From the NCBI RefSeq assembly GCF_019656215.1, contig NZ_BPLK01000005.1, forward strand, positions 161,194 through 225,193: a stretch of DNA of 64,000 bases, given 5' to 3'. This document shows positions 1 to 9,243 of this stretch, one piece after another (the first letter of the stretch is position 1; each line of letters opens with the position of its first letter). The notes below the pieces were generated by a model, which was given only the letters and a program-made list of their open reading frames with translations, was not told the DNA's origin and ran no database searches. The DNA comes from Apilactobacillus zhangqiuensis. Lineage in GTDB: Bacteria > Bacillota > Bacilli > Lactobacillales > Lactobacillaceae. Both the position numbers and the translations under genes were made by a program.

Positions 1-110
1 GCTGGCTTATCAACAACTGGTAGCATTTCCTTTGGCATTGCCTTAGTTTCTGGTAGGAATCTTGTTCCTAATCCTGCTGCTGGGATAATTGCTTTTCTGA
101 TTTTCTTCAT
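1..110 (-). CDS. galU: UTP--glucose-1-phosphate uridylyltransferase, N-terminal part (cut by window edge)
   Basis: Family role: makes UDP-glucose from UTP and glucose-1-phosphate in the cytoplasm, a sugar donor for wall polymers and glycolipids. Only the first 36 codons lie in the window. They read [11 protein letters not shown], the nucleotidyltransferase loop, then [14 protein letters not shown], which is diagnostic for GalU. The ATG at 110 has AGGAG 9 nt upstream. It follows gpsA by 44 nt on the same strand and is the last visible gene of the leftward hprK-lgt-gpsA-galU run. The rest of the gene lies beyond position 1, so intactness cannot be judged. Confidence 0.93.
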   Translation of the reverse strand, partial: MKKIRKAIIPAAGLGTRFLPETKAMPKEMLPVVDKP

Positions 111-154
111 GAATATAAACTCCTATTTTCTCATATTTTCCTATTTCTTAAATC

Positions 155-1171
155 TTAATCTAATTCAGCTCTACCCTTACGGTGCATTAGTTGAGAAATT
201 GCATCATCAATTGTAATTTCCTTGTGTAATACCTTGTAAATAGCTGATGTAATTGGCATATCAATACCACGTTGGTTAGCTAATTCGTATGCAGCTTCAG
301 CAGTTGCAATGCCTTCAATAACCATTCCCATGTTCTTAACGATATCATCCAAGGTCTCTCCCTTACCTAGTTGATATCCTGCACGCCAGTTACGTGAGTC
401 ACTACTTGTGGCAGTAACGATTACATCACCAAATCCTGATAGACCAGTGAATGTTAATGGGTTAGCACCAAATGAAGTTCCTAAACGAGAAATTTCTGCT
501 AATCCACGTGTCATTAAGGCTGCCTTAGCATTGTCGGCATAACCTAAACCGTAAAGTGCACCAGCCCCAATGGCGATAATGTTCTTTAGAGCTGCACCAA
601 TTTCAACACCGATGATGTCATCATTTGTGTAAACTCTGAAGTAATCATTGATGAATAATGATTGAATATGTTCAGCATCTTTAATGTTTTCTGAAGCAGT
701 AGTTACCAAAGTAATATCGTGTTTAGCAACTGATTCTGCTTGACTAGGACCTGAGATAACTGAGATTGACTTACGATGGCTTTCATCGATTTCGTCAGCT
801 AGAACTTCTGACATACGTTTGTAAGTCTTTTGTTCAATTCCTTTACTACCATGAATAATGTTTACCTTCATATCTAGTTTTTCTAAAATTTCATTTACTT
901 GTTTGGCAGTACTTCTTGTAACTTGTGCTGGAACAACAAATAAAATATCATCAACGCCTCTAATTGCTTCCTTCATGTCAGCGTAAGCAACTAGTTCCTT
1001 TGGATATGTAAAATCTTTGATGTATTTTTCATTTGTGTGTTTATTGTTTAGTTCATCAACTTGTGATTGTTTGTATGACCATAAACGCACTTCATTACCA
1101 TTTTCAACTAAAATATTAGCAAGCATGCTTCCCCATGAACCTGCTCCTAACACTGCAATTTTTTCTACCAT
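155..1171 (-). CDS. gpsA: NAD(P)H-dependent glycerol-3-phosphate dehydrogenase
   Basis: Family role: reduces dihydroxyacetone phosphate to sn-glycerol-3-phosphate, the backbone of phospholipids and of glycerol teichoic acid. The 338-residue protein opens with the Rossmann loop GAGSWGS at residues 9-15. It carries SGPSQAESVA near the middle, and LKNIIAIGAG with the catalytic lysine at about residue 195. The length is normal for the family. I chose ATG at 1171, 11 nt after AGGAG. An in-frame TTG two codons earlier (1177) lies 5 nt from the same AGGAG and cannot be excluded. The gene sits between lgt and galU, all leftward and closely spaced, consistent with one operon for envelope precursor supply. 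Confidence 0.96.
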   Translation of the reverse strand: MVEKIAVLGAGSWGSMLANILVENGNEVRLWSYKQSQVDELNNKHTNEKYIKDFTYPKELVAYADMKEAIRGVDDILFVVPAQVTRSTAKQVNEILEKLDMKVNIIHGSKGIEQKTYKRMSEVLADEIDESHRKSISVISGPSQAESVAKHDITLVTTASENIKDAEHIQSLFINDYFRVYTNDDIIGVEIGAALKNIIAIGAGALYGLGYADNAKAALMTRGLAEISRLGTSFGANPLTFTGLSGFGDVIVTATSSDSRNWRAGYQLGKGETLDDIVKNMGMVIEGIATAEAAYELANQRGIDMPITSAIYKVLHKEITIDDAISQLMHRKGRAELD

Positions 1172-1192
1172 AATCAATATAGCTCCTTAAAA

Positions 1193-2014
1193 TTATTGTA
1201 ACTTGCTACCATCTAGGTAGTAAGGTAAATCAGAATCATTTTTGCGACGATAGATCATTAAACCGATTGCACCAACAAATAAGACAATCGATAGTAATTG
1301 TGAAACTCTAATTCCACCAAATAGCATTAAGCTATCAGTTCTCATCCCTTCAACAAAGAAACGACCGAATGAATACCAAATAACGTAGGATAATACCACT
1401 TCACCACGTTTGAAGAATCCTTGGATTTGACGAAGATTCATTAGTAAAACGAATCCTAATAAGTCCCATAGTGATTCATACAAAAATGTTGGTTGGCGAT
1501 AAAATCCTTGAATAAACATTTGATTAATAATGAAATTAGGTAGGTGTAGGGACTTTAAGAACGCTAAACTAGTGATTTTACCAAAAGCTTCTTGGTTCAT
1601 GAAGTTTCCCCATCTACCAATTCCTTGGCCCATAATCACAGTTGGCTCTATTACGTCAAGCATCGCCCAAACTGAAATTAATTTACTCCTACAATATAAG
1701 AATACCACTACAAACGCACCAATCAAGGCACCGTAAATGGCGATTCCTCCATCCCAGATTTTAACAATCTCGTCTAGATGTTGGCTGTAGTACGACCATT
1801 GAAATACAACATAATAGATACGGGCACAAATAATTGCCACTGGCAATGCCCACAGAATCATATCGTAAATATTATCCGGTTCAATCCCGCGTTTCTTTCC
1901 TTCTTTGACTGATAGGTAAACGGCAATTAATACAGCCGTAGCAATAAAAATACCATACCAGTGAACCAAGATAGGTCCCAGGTTAAACGCAATTGGATTT
2001 AACGCAATTGACAT
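1193..2014 (-). CDS. lgt: Prolipoprotein diacylglyceryl transferase
   Basis: Family role: a membrane enzyme that moves diacylglycerol from phosphatidylglycerol to the lipobox cysteine of prolipoproteins, the first step of lipoprotein maturation. The 273-residue sequence has about seven hydrophobic segments. It contains the Lgt signature around GRWGNFMNQEAFG (about residues 135-148), with the essential arginine and asparagine, and a PTFLYES motif further on. The ATG at 2014 is preferred. A GTG three codons upstream (2023) overlaps the AGGAAG ribosome site and so is an unlikely start. It lies 26 nt after hprK and 22 nt before gpsA in the same leftward operon. Confidence 0.96.
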   Translation of the reverse strand: MSIALNPIAFNLGPILVHWYGIFIATAVLIAVYLSVKEGKKRGIEPDNIYDMILWALPVAIICARIYYVVFQWSYYSQHLDEIVKIWDGGIAIYGALIGAFVVVFLYCRSKLISVWAMLDVIEPTVIMGQGIGRWGNFMNQEAFGKITSLAFLKSLHLPNFIINQMFIQGFYRQPTFLYESLWDLLGFVLLMNLRQIQGFFKRGEVVLSYVIWYSFGRFFVEGMRTDSLMLFGGIRVSQLLSIVLFVGAIGLMIYRRKNDSDLPYYLDGSKLQ

Positions 2015-2039
2015 TATATTCACTTCCTAAAAAAGAGGA

Positions 2040-2978
2040 TTATTTTTTGTTACCTGAATTTTCTTTAATTAAATTGTTTAGGTTATCATCGAATACCTTA
2101 GTAGCATCATAACCCATCTTCTTAGCACGGTAGTTCATAGCTGCCGCTTCAATAATGATAGCTAAGTTACGACCTGTCTTAACAGGAATGCTTACTCTTT
2201 GAACGTCAACGTCAAAGATACGACGAGTTTCGTCGCCATTACCTAATCTATCATATGGAGTATCATCAGACCAATTTTCTAGGTGAACGATTAGGTCAAC
2301 CTTGGTCTGTGAACGAACGGCACCGGCACCAAATAGGTTCATAACATCGATAATCCCAATCCCTCTAATTTCTAGTAAGTGTCTTAGAATCATCGGTGCT
2401 TGACCAATTAATGTTTGTTCATCTTGTTGGTATACTTCAACACGATCATCAGCAATCAATCTGTGACCACGTTTAACAAGTTCTAAAGCAGTTTCACTCT
2501 TACCAATTCCAGAGTCCCCTGTCATTAATACCCCTAAACCATATACGTCAATTAGCACACCATGAATGGACTTTCTTTCAGCTAATTTACCTTCTAGGTA
2601 GTTAGTCATATTACTTAATACTCGAGAAGTTGTTAGCTTAGAACCCAATACTGGAATGTGTTGATTTTTTGCAGCGCGAATTAATTCATCAGGTGGATCT
2701 AATTGAGTAGAAATAACAAATGCTGGTGTTTCTGGTAAACACATTTTCTTCATCACATCAAAAAGGTCATTACTATCCATGCCCTTAGCATATGATGTTT
2801 CTGTAATACCAAGTAATTGAATTCTCTTTGATGGGTAATAGTTAAAGTATCCTGTTAATTCCAAACCAGGGCGAGAAATGTCGCTCGTGGTAATTGGTCG
2901 ATCAAGGTATTCTTCACCGTAGAAAATATCTAGGTGGGTGTTTGCGACAAGATCGGCGACCGTTACACTGTATGCCAT
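2040..2978 (-). CDS. hprK: HPr kinase/phosphorylase
   Basis: Family role: a bifunctional regulator of carbon catabolite control. It phosphorylates HPr of the phosphotransferase system on Ser46 using ATP or pyrophosphate, and removes the phosphate again. The 312-residue protein has the P-loop GDSGIGKSETALEL in its C-terminal half (about residues 155-168). The HprK signature EIRGIGIIDVMNLFGAGAV follows at about 204-222. The N-terminal half is the usual regulatory domain. ATG at 2978 follows GGAGG with a 7-nt spacer. It heads hprK-lgt-gpsA-galU, 63 nt downstream of the YvlD-like membrane gene. Confidence 0.97.
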   Translation of the reverse strand: MAYSVTVADLVANTHLDIFYGEEYLDRPITTSDISRPGLELTGYFNYYPSKRIQLLGITETSYAKGMDSNDLFDVMKKMCLPETPAFVISTQLDPPDELIRAAKNQHIPVLGSKLTTSRVLSNMTNYLEGKLAERKSIHGVLIDVYGLGVLMTGDSGIGKSETALELVKRGHRLIADDRVEVYQQDEQTLIGQAPMILRHLLEIRGIGIIDVMNLFGAGAVRSQTKVDLIVHLENWSDDTPYDRLGNGDETRRIFDVDVQRVSIPVKTGRNLAIIIEAAAMNYRAKKMGYDATKVFDDNLNNLIKENSGNKK

Positions 2979-3041
2979 AGCCTTTCCTCCACTTCTTTAT
3001 AAGCTAATTTTATCATGTTATTAGATGTTTTAAAAAATTAT

Positions 3042-3377
3042 TTAGTAGTCTGACAATATGACGTTACAAATTGACATGATCAAAGCAACGATTACTGCCA
3101 TCCCAAATGAAGCAAAATGGAAAGTATTTCCCACCACATAAGATGTTAGTTCAAGCATAATTCCATTCAGAACAATACTGAATAATCCTAAAGTTAGGAT
3201 ATTGATTGGTAAAGATAGTATAAACAATACTGGTTTTACCAAAGCATTTAGAATTGCTAAAACGATTGCCGCCACAATCGCGGTTTCAAAGGAAGCAACA
3301 TAAAAGCTGCCTTGGAAGAAACCTGCAATTGCAACAAACAGCAACGTATTAATCAATATTCTGCCTAAAACTCTCAT
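3042..3377 (-). CDS. YvlD/phage-holin-superfamily small membrane protein
   Basis: A 111-residue, strongly hydrophobic protein with about four transmembrane segments and short loops. It includes a LNALVKPVLFILSLPINILTLG stretch (split here only for description) typical of the YvlD family, often labelled phage holin family 4. Despite that label it is a chromosomal envelope protein, and its molecular function is not established. It directly follows the PspC-domain gene (11 nt gap) and precedes hprK, an arrangement common in lactobacilli. PspC/YvlD pairs are often part of cell-envelope stress responses. That link is known for relatives and inferred here. ATG at 3377, GAGGTGACACC immediately upstream. 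Confidence 0.85.
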   Translation of the reverse strand: MRVLGRILINTLLFVAIAGFFQGSFYVASFETAIVAAIVLAILNALVKPVLFILSLPINILTLGLFSIVLNGIMLELTSYVVGNTFHFASFGMAVIVALIMSICNVILSDY

Positions 3378-3388
3378 GGTGTCACCTC

Positions 3389-3658
3389 TTACTTCTCATT
3401 AAATTCATCAACGTCAGTTAAGTTTCGACGAGTTCTTTTCTTATCGGTGTGTCGACCACCATATACATTGGGGTTTACCGGTACAATTACTAAACAAATT
3501 AAGTAGATTAATAGTCCGGCAATCAGATGGCCCGGATAAATGGATAGAACTACAAATATAATTCTTAAAAGTTGTGAATTGATATGGAAATATTCGGCAA
3601 CTCCGCCTAATAATCCTGTTAATACTCGATCAGTTTGTGAACGGTAAATTTTAGTCAT
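3389..3658 (-). CDS. PspC-domain membrane protein
   Basis: An 89-residue protein with the PspC domain. The N-terminal part reads TKIYRSQTDRVLTGLLGGVAE, ending in the conserved GGVAE segment, then come two closely spaced transmembrane helices (about residues 30-60). A basic, then acidic tail (KKKR.. region, ending in DVDEFNEK) follows. PspC proteins sense or relay membrane stress in other bacteria; the role here is inferred. It is followed after 11 nt by the YvlD-like gene and preceded by the MinJ-like gene, all leftward. ATG at 3658 with GAGG upstream. Confidence 0.88.
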   Translation of the reverse strand: MTKIYRSQTDRVLTGLLGGVAEYFHINSQLLRIIFVVLSIYPGHLIAGLLIYLICLVIVPVNPNVYGGRHTDKKRTRRNLTDVDEFNEK

Positions 3659-3715
3659 CTTAAAGCCTCCTCGTTATATGACATTTTAAATAACGTTTAT
3701 TAAATCAATCTTAAG

Positions 3716-4870
3716 TTACTTTTCCTTAATAACAACTACACCTAATTCATTTGGTGAATCGCTGTAGATGGCACTTTCCATGATTTTAATTCGATCTTGG
3801 CGGTTTAATACCTTTAATCGACAAAATGTTGGTGAAGTCAAAGTAGCCTTGTAGAAATCGTCTTCGGTGCTTACTTCGATGTTATTAACCTCGATGATTA
3901 AGTCGCCCATTTCAACACCCATCTTTTCGGCTGGTGTGCCTTTTCTAACGGCGATTACTCTTAGACCATTGACCGCGTCTGAGAACCATTTAGCCTTCTT
4001 ACTATCTTTATGCTTAGTTCGAATTAAAACTAATAGGTATAATACTGCCATTGCAACCATTGAAATCAATTCAATATTATAGATACCATCTAATAGGTAA
4101 GTTGCAACAACTAGAATAATACCCAAACATGTTAGCCATAACAATCGATTAGATAACTTTTTGAAAAATTCTTTTGGTACTGACTTGAAAATAGTGAATC
4201 GAATTCCAATTAGCACCGGTAGAATGAAGATTGTGAATTGATGTTGACCCATTGAAAAGACAGGCCACCAACTAATCAATGCATGAATTTGATCACCTGG
4301 AATTAATACGGCAATCGGTAGGACCGCGAATTCCTTATTTAAATAACCGGCAACCTTATTACCACGTTGGTTTTTGAAGATTTTTGGAGATTGGTAGTTT
4401 CCTAAAAACATCTTCATGTACAATGCAGAGACAAAGAACACTGTCACTAATAACAATAATGCATTTGATAGCGAAGTAGATGAAGTGTTAATCCCTTCTG
4501 TATTAATATACGTAAACAAGTCAAGTTTATATGTTACAAATGTCAAAGCAGTTGCAATCACTAGATTTAAAACCGTGAAAAATTGACCCGGAATTATGAT
4601 TAGGTTAATTAAAACCAATGCTTCATAAATAATGATCCAAGGAAGTGATAGATAGATTCCTAAAATCATTGAAACAACACTTCCGACAATTCCCAAGACA
4701 ATAAAACTTGCCCAAAAATGAGTCATTTCAAAATCATTTGGTGAAATTGAAGTGTTAAAATCCTTTCTTTCACGTTTGATACGTTTTCGGTAGATAATGT
4801 AATTTCTTAATATTCCCAACCATAAAACTGGCTGGATGAATATTAACAATGTCATCCATAAATTATTCAT
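3716..4870 (-). CDS. minJ: PDZ-domain polytopic membrane protein, MinJ-like
   Basis: A 384-residue protein with about eight transmembrane segments over residues 1-280 and a cytoplasmic C-terminal PDZ domain. In the PDZ domain, RKGTPAEKMGVEMGDLI followed by VNNIEV (about 305-330) is the peptide-binding core. Length, topology and position match Bacillus MinJ, which bridges DivIVA and MinD to place the division site and lies near prfB there too. Orthology is inferred from layout, since sequence identity cannot be measured here. It begins 10 nt after the prfB stop, so the two are probably cotranscribed. Alternative: a generic PDZ membrane protein of unknown partner. Confidence 0.75.
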   Translation of the reverse strand: MNNLWMTLLIFIQPVLWLGILRNYIIYRKRIKRERKDFNTSISPNDFEMTHFWASFIVLGIVGSVVSMILGIYLSLPWIIIYEALVLINLIIIPGQFFTVLNLVIATALTFVTYKLDLFTYINTEGINTSSTSLSNALLLLVTVFFVSALYMKMFLGNYQSPKIFKNQRGNKVAGYLNKEFAVLPIAVLIPGDQIHALISWWPVFSMGQHQFTIFILPVLIGIRFTIFKSVPKEFFKKLSNRLLWLTCLGIILVVATYLLDGIYNIELISMVAMAVLYLLVLIRTKHKDSKKAKWFSDAVNGLRVIAVRKGTPAEKMGVEMGDLIIEVNNIEVSTEDDFYKATLTSPTFCRLKVLNRQDRIKIMESAIYSDSPNELGVVVIKEK

Positions 4871-4880
4871 TTAAATTCCC

Positions 4881-5997
4881 CTATTCTGGATTTCTTTTGC
4901 TTAATTTCCATTGCAAGTATGCATTAATGAATGGATTAAGGTCACCGTCCATAACATCTTGCGCCTTTGCTGTTTCATAATTTGTTCGATGGTCCTTGAC
5001 CATTGAATATGGATGGAAAACATATGATCTGATTTGTGAACCCCAACCAATCTCTTTTTGTTCACCTTCGAGTTGTGCCTTTTGTTGTTCCTTCTTTTCT
5101 TCTTCAAGTTCGTAAAGTTTGGATTTCAACATGTTCATGGCAGTTTCTCTATTTTGTAATTGTGAACGTTGAGCTTGACTGGCAACAACAATCCCGGTAG
5201 GTTCATGAGTAATACGAACTGCTGAAGAAGTCTTATTAACGTGTTGTCCACCGGCACCACTAGCACGATAAACGTCAACTCTCAAGTCGGCTGGATTAAT
5301 TTCGATATCAACAGTGTCATCTAATTCTGGCATTACATCGACCGAAGCAAATGATGTATGACGACGACCGGCTGAATCAAATGGTGAAATTCTAACCAAA
5401 CGATGAACACCTTTTTCTGATTTTAGGTATCCATAGGCGTTTTCACCGCTCACCATAATGGTGGCAGTATCAATTCCGGCTACTTCACCAGCTTGATAGT
5501 TCAATGTTTCTATTTTGAAACCATTTTGATCTGCCCATCTGGTATACATTCTAAATAGCATCATGCCCCAATCATGTGATTCGGTTCCACCAGCTCCTGG
5601 GTGGATTTCTAGAATTGCATTATTGCCGTCGTACTTACCGTTCAATAGCATCCCTAGTCGGTACTTTTCAAGGTGAGCCTTAGTTTGTGCTAAGGACTCT
5701 TCAAATTCTTCCATCATCGAATCATCGTTTTCTTCTTCGATTAATTCTAGGTTCACTTCAAGGTCTTCAGCCTCTTCATTTAGTTCATTAAAATTGTCGT
5801 ATTTTTTCTTCAAACGATTGTTTTCATTAATAAAACTTTGGGCTTTTTCCGGATCATCCCAAAATCCTGGTTCAGCCATCTTGGCTTCATTAATTTCAAT
5901 GCTTTCTTGAAGGGAATCTAAGTCAAAGAGACCCCCTAAAGCCTTGGATGGCTTTTTTGATTTGACTTATTTCATTTTTAGCATCAGCTAGTTCCAT
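4881..5997 (-). CDS. prfB: Peptide chain release factor 2 (programmed +1 frameshift)
   Basis: Family role: recognises UGA and UAA stop codons and triggers peptide release. Two frames must be joined. Frame one starts at ATG 5997 (AAGGAG 7 nt upstream) and gives 24 residues ending at CTT, then an in-frame TGA at 5925-5923. Skipping one base continues as GAC for 347 more residues, 371 in total, normal for RF2. The second part has the peptidyl-tRNA hydrolysis motif GGQHVNKTSSAVR at about residue 247 and the family's ESHDWG segment. This is regulation by low RF2, not a broken gene. It lies just after the secA terminator and 10 nt before the MinJ-like gene. Confidence 0.97.
5923..5937 (-). promoter_or_regulatory. 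prfB programmed +1 frameshift signal
   Basis: Read on the minus strand: internal Shine-Dalgarno AGGGGG (5937-5932), a TCT codon, the slippery CTT (5928-5926), the in-frame stop TGA (5925-5923), then C. This is the classical RF2 autoregulatory site. Scarce RF2 makes the ribosome pause at UGA and slip one base forward. Confidence 0.97.
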
Positions 5998-6013
5998 TCT
6001 TACTCTCCTTACC

Positions 6014-6052
6014 AAAAAAGCGAAGTGAACTTCTGTTCATCTTCGCTTTTTT
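6014..6052 (-). terminator. Rho-independent terminator after secA
   Basis: A 12-bp outer stem (6014-6025 with 6041-6052) and a 5-bp inner stem separated by one bulged base, loop TTCT, rich in A on one arm and T on the other. It begins 1 nt after the secA stop and ends 16 nt before the prfB start, leaving no room for a separate prfB promoter between. Confidence 0.9.
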
Positions 6053-6053
6053 A

Positions 6054-8417
6054 TTATCTTTCGATGTTTTGTCTGATTTCAGCTTTCATGAACAATCTTG
6101 TGGCATCGTAATCAATATCTGAGACCATTTCTTCAAACATTTGATAACCTTCACGTTGGTATTCAACTAATGGGTTCAATTGACCATAACCTCTTAAACC
6201 AATTGATTGTCTCAATTGATCCATTTCATCAATATGATCAGTCCAGTGAGAATCAACAACTCTTAATATAACAACCTTTTCAAATTCTAGCATTTGTTCT
6301 GGGTCGTATAGTTGTTCTTTCTTTTCTTTGTAAACCTTTTCAGATAATTCAACCAAGAAGTCTTTGATTTCATCAGCTGACTTACCTTCTAAGTCAGATA
6401 GGCTAATCATATCAGGGCTAACAAGTGCGCTAATGGCAAAGTCTAGGATAGTGCTTAAGTCCCAGTCCTTCTTGTCACCTTGAGTGTGTAAGTTAACAAT
6501 GCGGTTGATTGTTCTCTTAACCATAGGTTTCATAACCCAGTCTAATGACTTGTCTTCAGTGATTACTTGGTATCTTTCATTGTAGATAACGCTACGTTGT
6601 TGTCTCATAACGTCATCGTATTGTAGAACTTGTTTTCTTGAATCGTAGTTGTTACCTTCAACACGTTTTTGTGCTGATTCAACTTGCTTGGTAATTAAAC
6701 GACTCTTGATAACAGCAGAGTCACCGTCAACCTTCATTCTTTCCAAGAAGTTCTTAATCTTATCAGAACCAAAACGACGCATTAAGTCATCTTCTAGTGA
6801 TAAGTAGAATTGTGATAGTCCTGGGTCACCTTGACGTCCTGAACGTCCACGTAATTGATTATCGATACGTCTTGATTCGTGTCTTTCAGTACCAATAACG
6901 GCAAGTCCACCTAATTCAACAACACCCGGTCCTAATTTAATATCAGTACCACGACCGGCCATGTTGGTAGCGATAGTTACCGCACCCTTTTGACCTGCGT
7001 TTGCGACGATTTCAGCTTCTTTAGCATGGTTCTTGGCATTTAGCACTTCGTGTTTGATACCAGCATCATCTAAACGTTTTGAAATGTATTCTGAAGTTTC
7101 AACGGCAACCGTACCGATTAGGATTGGTTGGCCTTTTGAATGTAATTCTTTAATTTCTTCAACTACAGCATCGAATTTTGATTGTAGAGTTGGGTATAAC
7201 AAGTCAGGTTCGTCCACTCTGGCAACCGGTCTGTTGGTTGGAATGGAGATAACGTCCATGTTATAGATTTCTCTAAATTCATCAGCTTCAGTCTTAGCAG
7301 TACCAGTCATACCGGCTAGCTTTCTGTACATTCTGAATAAGTTTTGGTAAGTAATGTTGGCCATTGTCTTACTTTCTTCTTGAATGGTTACTCCTTCTTT
7401 AGCTTCAATAGCTTGGTGTAAACCATCTGAGAAACGACGACCATCCATGATACGTCCGGTGAATGAGTCAACGATAAGTACTTCGTCATCTGAAACAACG
7501 TAATCCTTATCCTTAATCATGATGTAGTTAGCACGCAATGCTTCATCGATGTGGTGAGTCAATGCAGTGTTATCTGTGTCATATAGGTTCTTTAAGTTAA
7601 AGTACTTTTCAGCCTTTTCAATTCCCTTATCATTTAAAGAAACAGTCTTTGATTCCAAGTCAATCTTGAAGTCATCTTTTTCTTTTAATGTCTTAGCAAA
7701 TTGATCAGCTTGCATGTATAGTTCTGATGAACCCTTAGCTTGTCCTGAAATAATCAATGGAGTTCTAGCTTCATCAATTAAGATGGAGTCAACTTCATCG
7801 ACAATAGCAAAGTTCAATGGTCTTTGAACCATGTCTTCTTTATAGACAACCATGTTATCACGTAAGTAATCAAAACCGATTTCACTGTTAGTTGAGTAAG
7901 TAATGTCGGCATTGTATGCTTCACGTTTTTCTTCTGGACTCTTTTCAGTTAAGTTAACACCTACTGTTAGACCTAACCAGTTGTATAGTTCACCCATTTG
8001 TTCGGCATCACGTTGTGATAGGTATTCGTTAACAGTAATAACGTGAACACCCTTACCAGCTAATGCATTTAGGTATACTGGCATAGTGGCAGTTAAAGTC
8101 TTACCTTCACCGGTCTTCATTTCAGAAATGTTACCTTCATGTAGAACAATTCCACCCATGATTTGAACATGGAAAGGAGTTAAACCTAATACACGAGTAG
8201 CACCTTCTCTGGCAACTGCAAATGCTTCTGGTAGTAAGTCATCAAGAGTTTCCCCATCTTGATAACGTTGTTGAAATTCGGGGGTTTTAGCTTTTAGTTC
8301 GTCATCACTTAGTTTGCTGATTTCATCGGCGTATGCTTCAACTTTATCAGCTAGCTTGCTAAGTCTTTTAACTTCACGCTTATCGCTTTCGACCCATTTT
8401 CTTAAAATGTTAGCCAT
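6054..8417 (-). CDS. secA: Preprotein translocase ATPase SecA
   Basis: Family role: cytoplasmic motor that drives unfolded preproteins through SecYEG by ATP hydrolysis. The 787-residue protein has the Walker A motif [11 protein letters not shown] (about residues 100-110), the [15 protein letters not shown] segment of motor 1 (about 208-222), and GRGTDIKL and [11 protein letters not shown] of motor 2. It ends in EIRQNIER without the C-terminal zinc-binding cysteine tail present in many SecA proteins; this short form is common in lactobacilli. ATG at 8417, with GGAAGG about 11 nt upstream. The neighbouring hpf gene usual between comFC and secA in relatives is missing. Confidence 0.98.
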   Translation of the reverse strand: MANILRKWVESDKREVKRLSKLADKVEAYADEISKLSDDELKAKTPEFQQRYQDGETLDDLLPEAFAVAREGATRVLGLTPFHVQIMGGIVLHEGNISEMKTGEGKTLTATMPVYLNALAGKGVHVITVNEYLSQRDAEQMGELYNWLGLTVGVNLTEKSPEEKREAYNADITYSTNSEIGFDYLRDNMVVYKEDMVQRPLNFAIVDEVDSILIDEARTPLIISGQAKGSSELYMQADQFAKTLKEKDDFKIDLESKTVSLNDKGIEKAEKYFNLKNLYDTDNTALTHHIDEALRANYIMIKDKDYVVSDDEVLIVDSFTGRIMDGRRFSDGLHQAIEAKEGVTIQEESKTMANITYQNLFRMYRKLAGMTGTAKTEADEFREIYNMDVISIPTNRPVARVDEPDLLYPTLQSKFDAVVEEIKELHSKGQPILIGTVAVETSEYISKRLDDAGIKHEVLNAKNHAKEAEIVANAGQKGAVTIATNMAGRGTDIKLGPGVVELGGLAVIGTERHESRRIDNQLRGRSGRQGDPGLSQFYLSLEDDLMRRFGSDKIKNFLERMKVDGDSAVIKSRLITKQVESAQKRVEGNNYDSRKQVLQYDDVMRQQRSVIYNERYQVITEDKSLDWVMKPMVKRTINRIVNLHTQGDKKDWDLSTILDFAISALVSPDMISLSDLEGKSADEIKDFLVELSEKVYKEKKEQLYDPEQMLEFEKVVILRVVDSHWTDHIDEMDQLRQSIGLRGYGQLNPLVEYQREGYQMFEEMVSDIDYDATRLFMKAEIRQNIER

Positions 8418-8565
8418 TTGTTTATTTTCCTTCCGTGAATTAGTTTTTAATGTTTTATTCGCTTTATATAAATTCTATCTTTCTTATTCTAACATTTAAT
8501 TATCATTTTTAAAAACAGATTATCTAATTCTTCTAAAAAAATATCCTTTATATATAAAACATCCC

Positions 8566-9243
8566 TTATCGACATAGTGTTAATCCAGAAACTTTGTTAA
8601 CACCGTTTGCTCTCAGTACTTCTGCCGCATGTCTAATCGTGGTTCCAGTAGTGTAAATGTCGTCTATCAACAACACTTCTTGATTCACTATTTTGGTAGC
8701 ACATTTTTCATTAATTGTGAAAACCTGTTGGTTGTTAATTCGCTGTTTACGATTCAATTCTGATTGACGTGTCTTGCGGATTTTATTTACCTTGAGCGCA
8801 TCTACATATTCAACATCACCAAGGAGTCCCACCACCTGATTAAAGCCACGGCTAATCTTTGTTTCCACACTTACTGGTATCGGCACTACCATCGAATTTT
8901 TTCTAATCTTTTTTCTAATCTCTTCTTGAAAAACCATCCGTAATTGATAATCACCGACAAACTTATAAAGATGCATAAACTCTTTCATTGCATCATTGTA
9001 CTCAAAGATGGATCTATTAATAAAGTCTTGATTAGTCCGATGCCATTTTTGACAGTCACCGCATATACATGGCTTGTTCATCTGACGACCACACTCTCGA
9101 CAAATTTTGGTCTGATCAATTCGCACGAAGCGATTCATGCAGTCATCACAAACATATCTTTTCGGCAGTCTTTTAAAGCTCAATAAAAAGGACAGTGTCA
9201 TTTCATAATTCAACACTTTATTGCACAGCAAGCAACTATTCAT
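8566..9243 (-). CDS. comFC: ComF family competence protein (phosphoribosyltransferase-like)
   Basis: Late competence protein that works with ComFA in DNA uptake or processing on the cytoplasmic side; its exact reaction is unsettled. The 225-residue protein has an N-terminal zinc-finger region with CxxC pairs (CLLC at 4-7, CDDC, CREC, CICGDC within the first 75 residues). The C-terminal PRTase motif VLLIDDIYTTGTTI sits at about residues 190-203. Its ATG at 9243 lies inside the end of comFA (8-nt overlap), so translation is coupled. The length is in the family range and the frame is open throughout. Confidence 0.94.
   Translation of the reverse strand: MNSCLLCNKVLNYEMTLSFLLSFKRLPKRYVCDDCMNRFVRIDQTKICRECGRQMNKPCICGDCQKWHRTNQDFINRSIFEYNDAMKEFMHLYKFVGDYQLRMVFQEEIRKKIRKNSMVVPIPVSVETKISRGFNQVVGLLGDVEYVDALKVNKIRKTRQSELNRKQRINNQQVFTINEKCATKIVNQEVLLIDDIYTTGTTIRHAAEVLRANGVNKVSGLTLCR

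Noticed and set aside
3042..3377. Phage remnant because of holin-like name
   Set aside because: The family is a normal chromosomal envelope protein; no other phage genes are near.
4881..5997. prfB as a frameshifted pseudogene
   Set aside because: The shift is the known programmed site, with AGGGGG and CTTTGAC in place.
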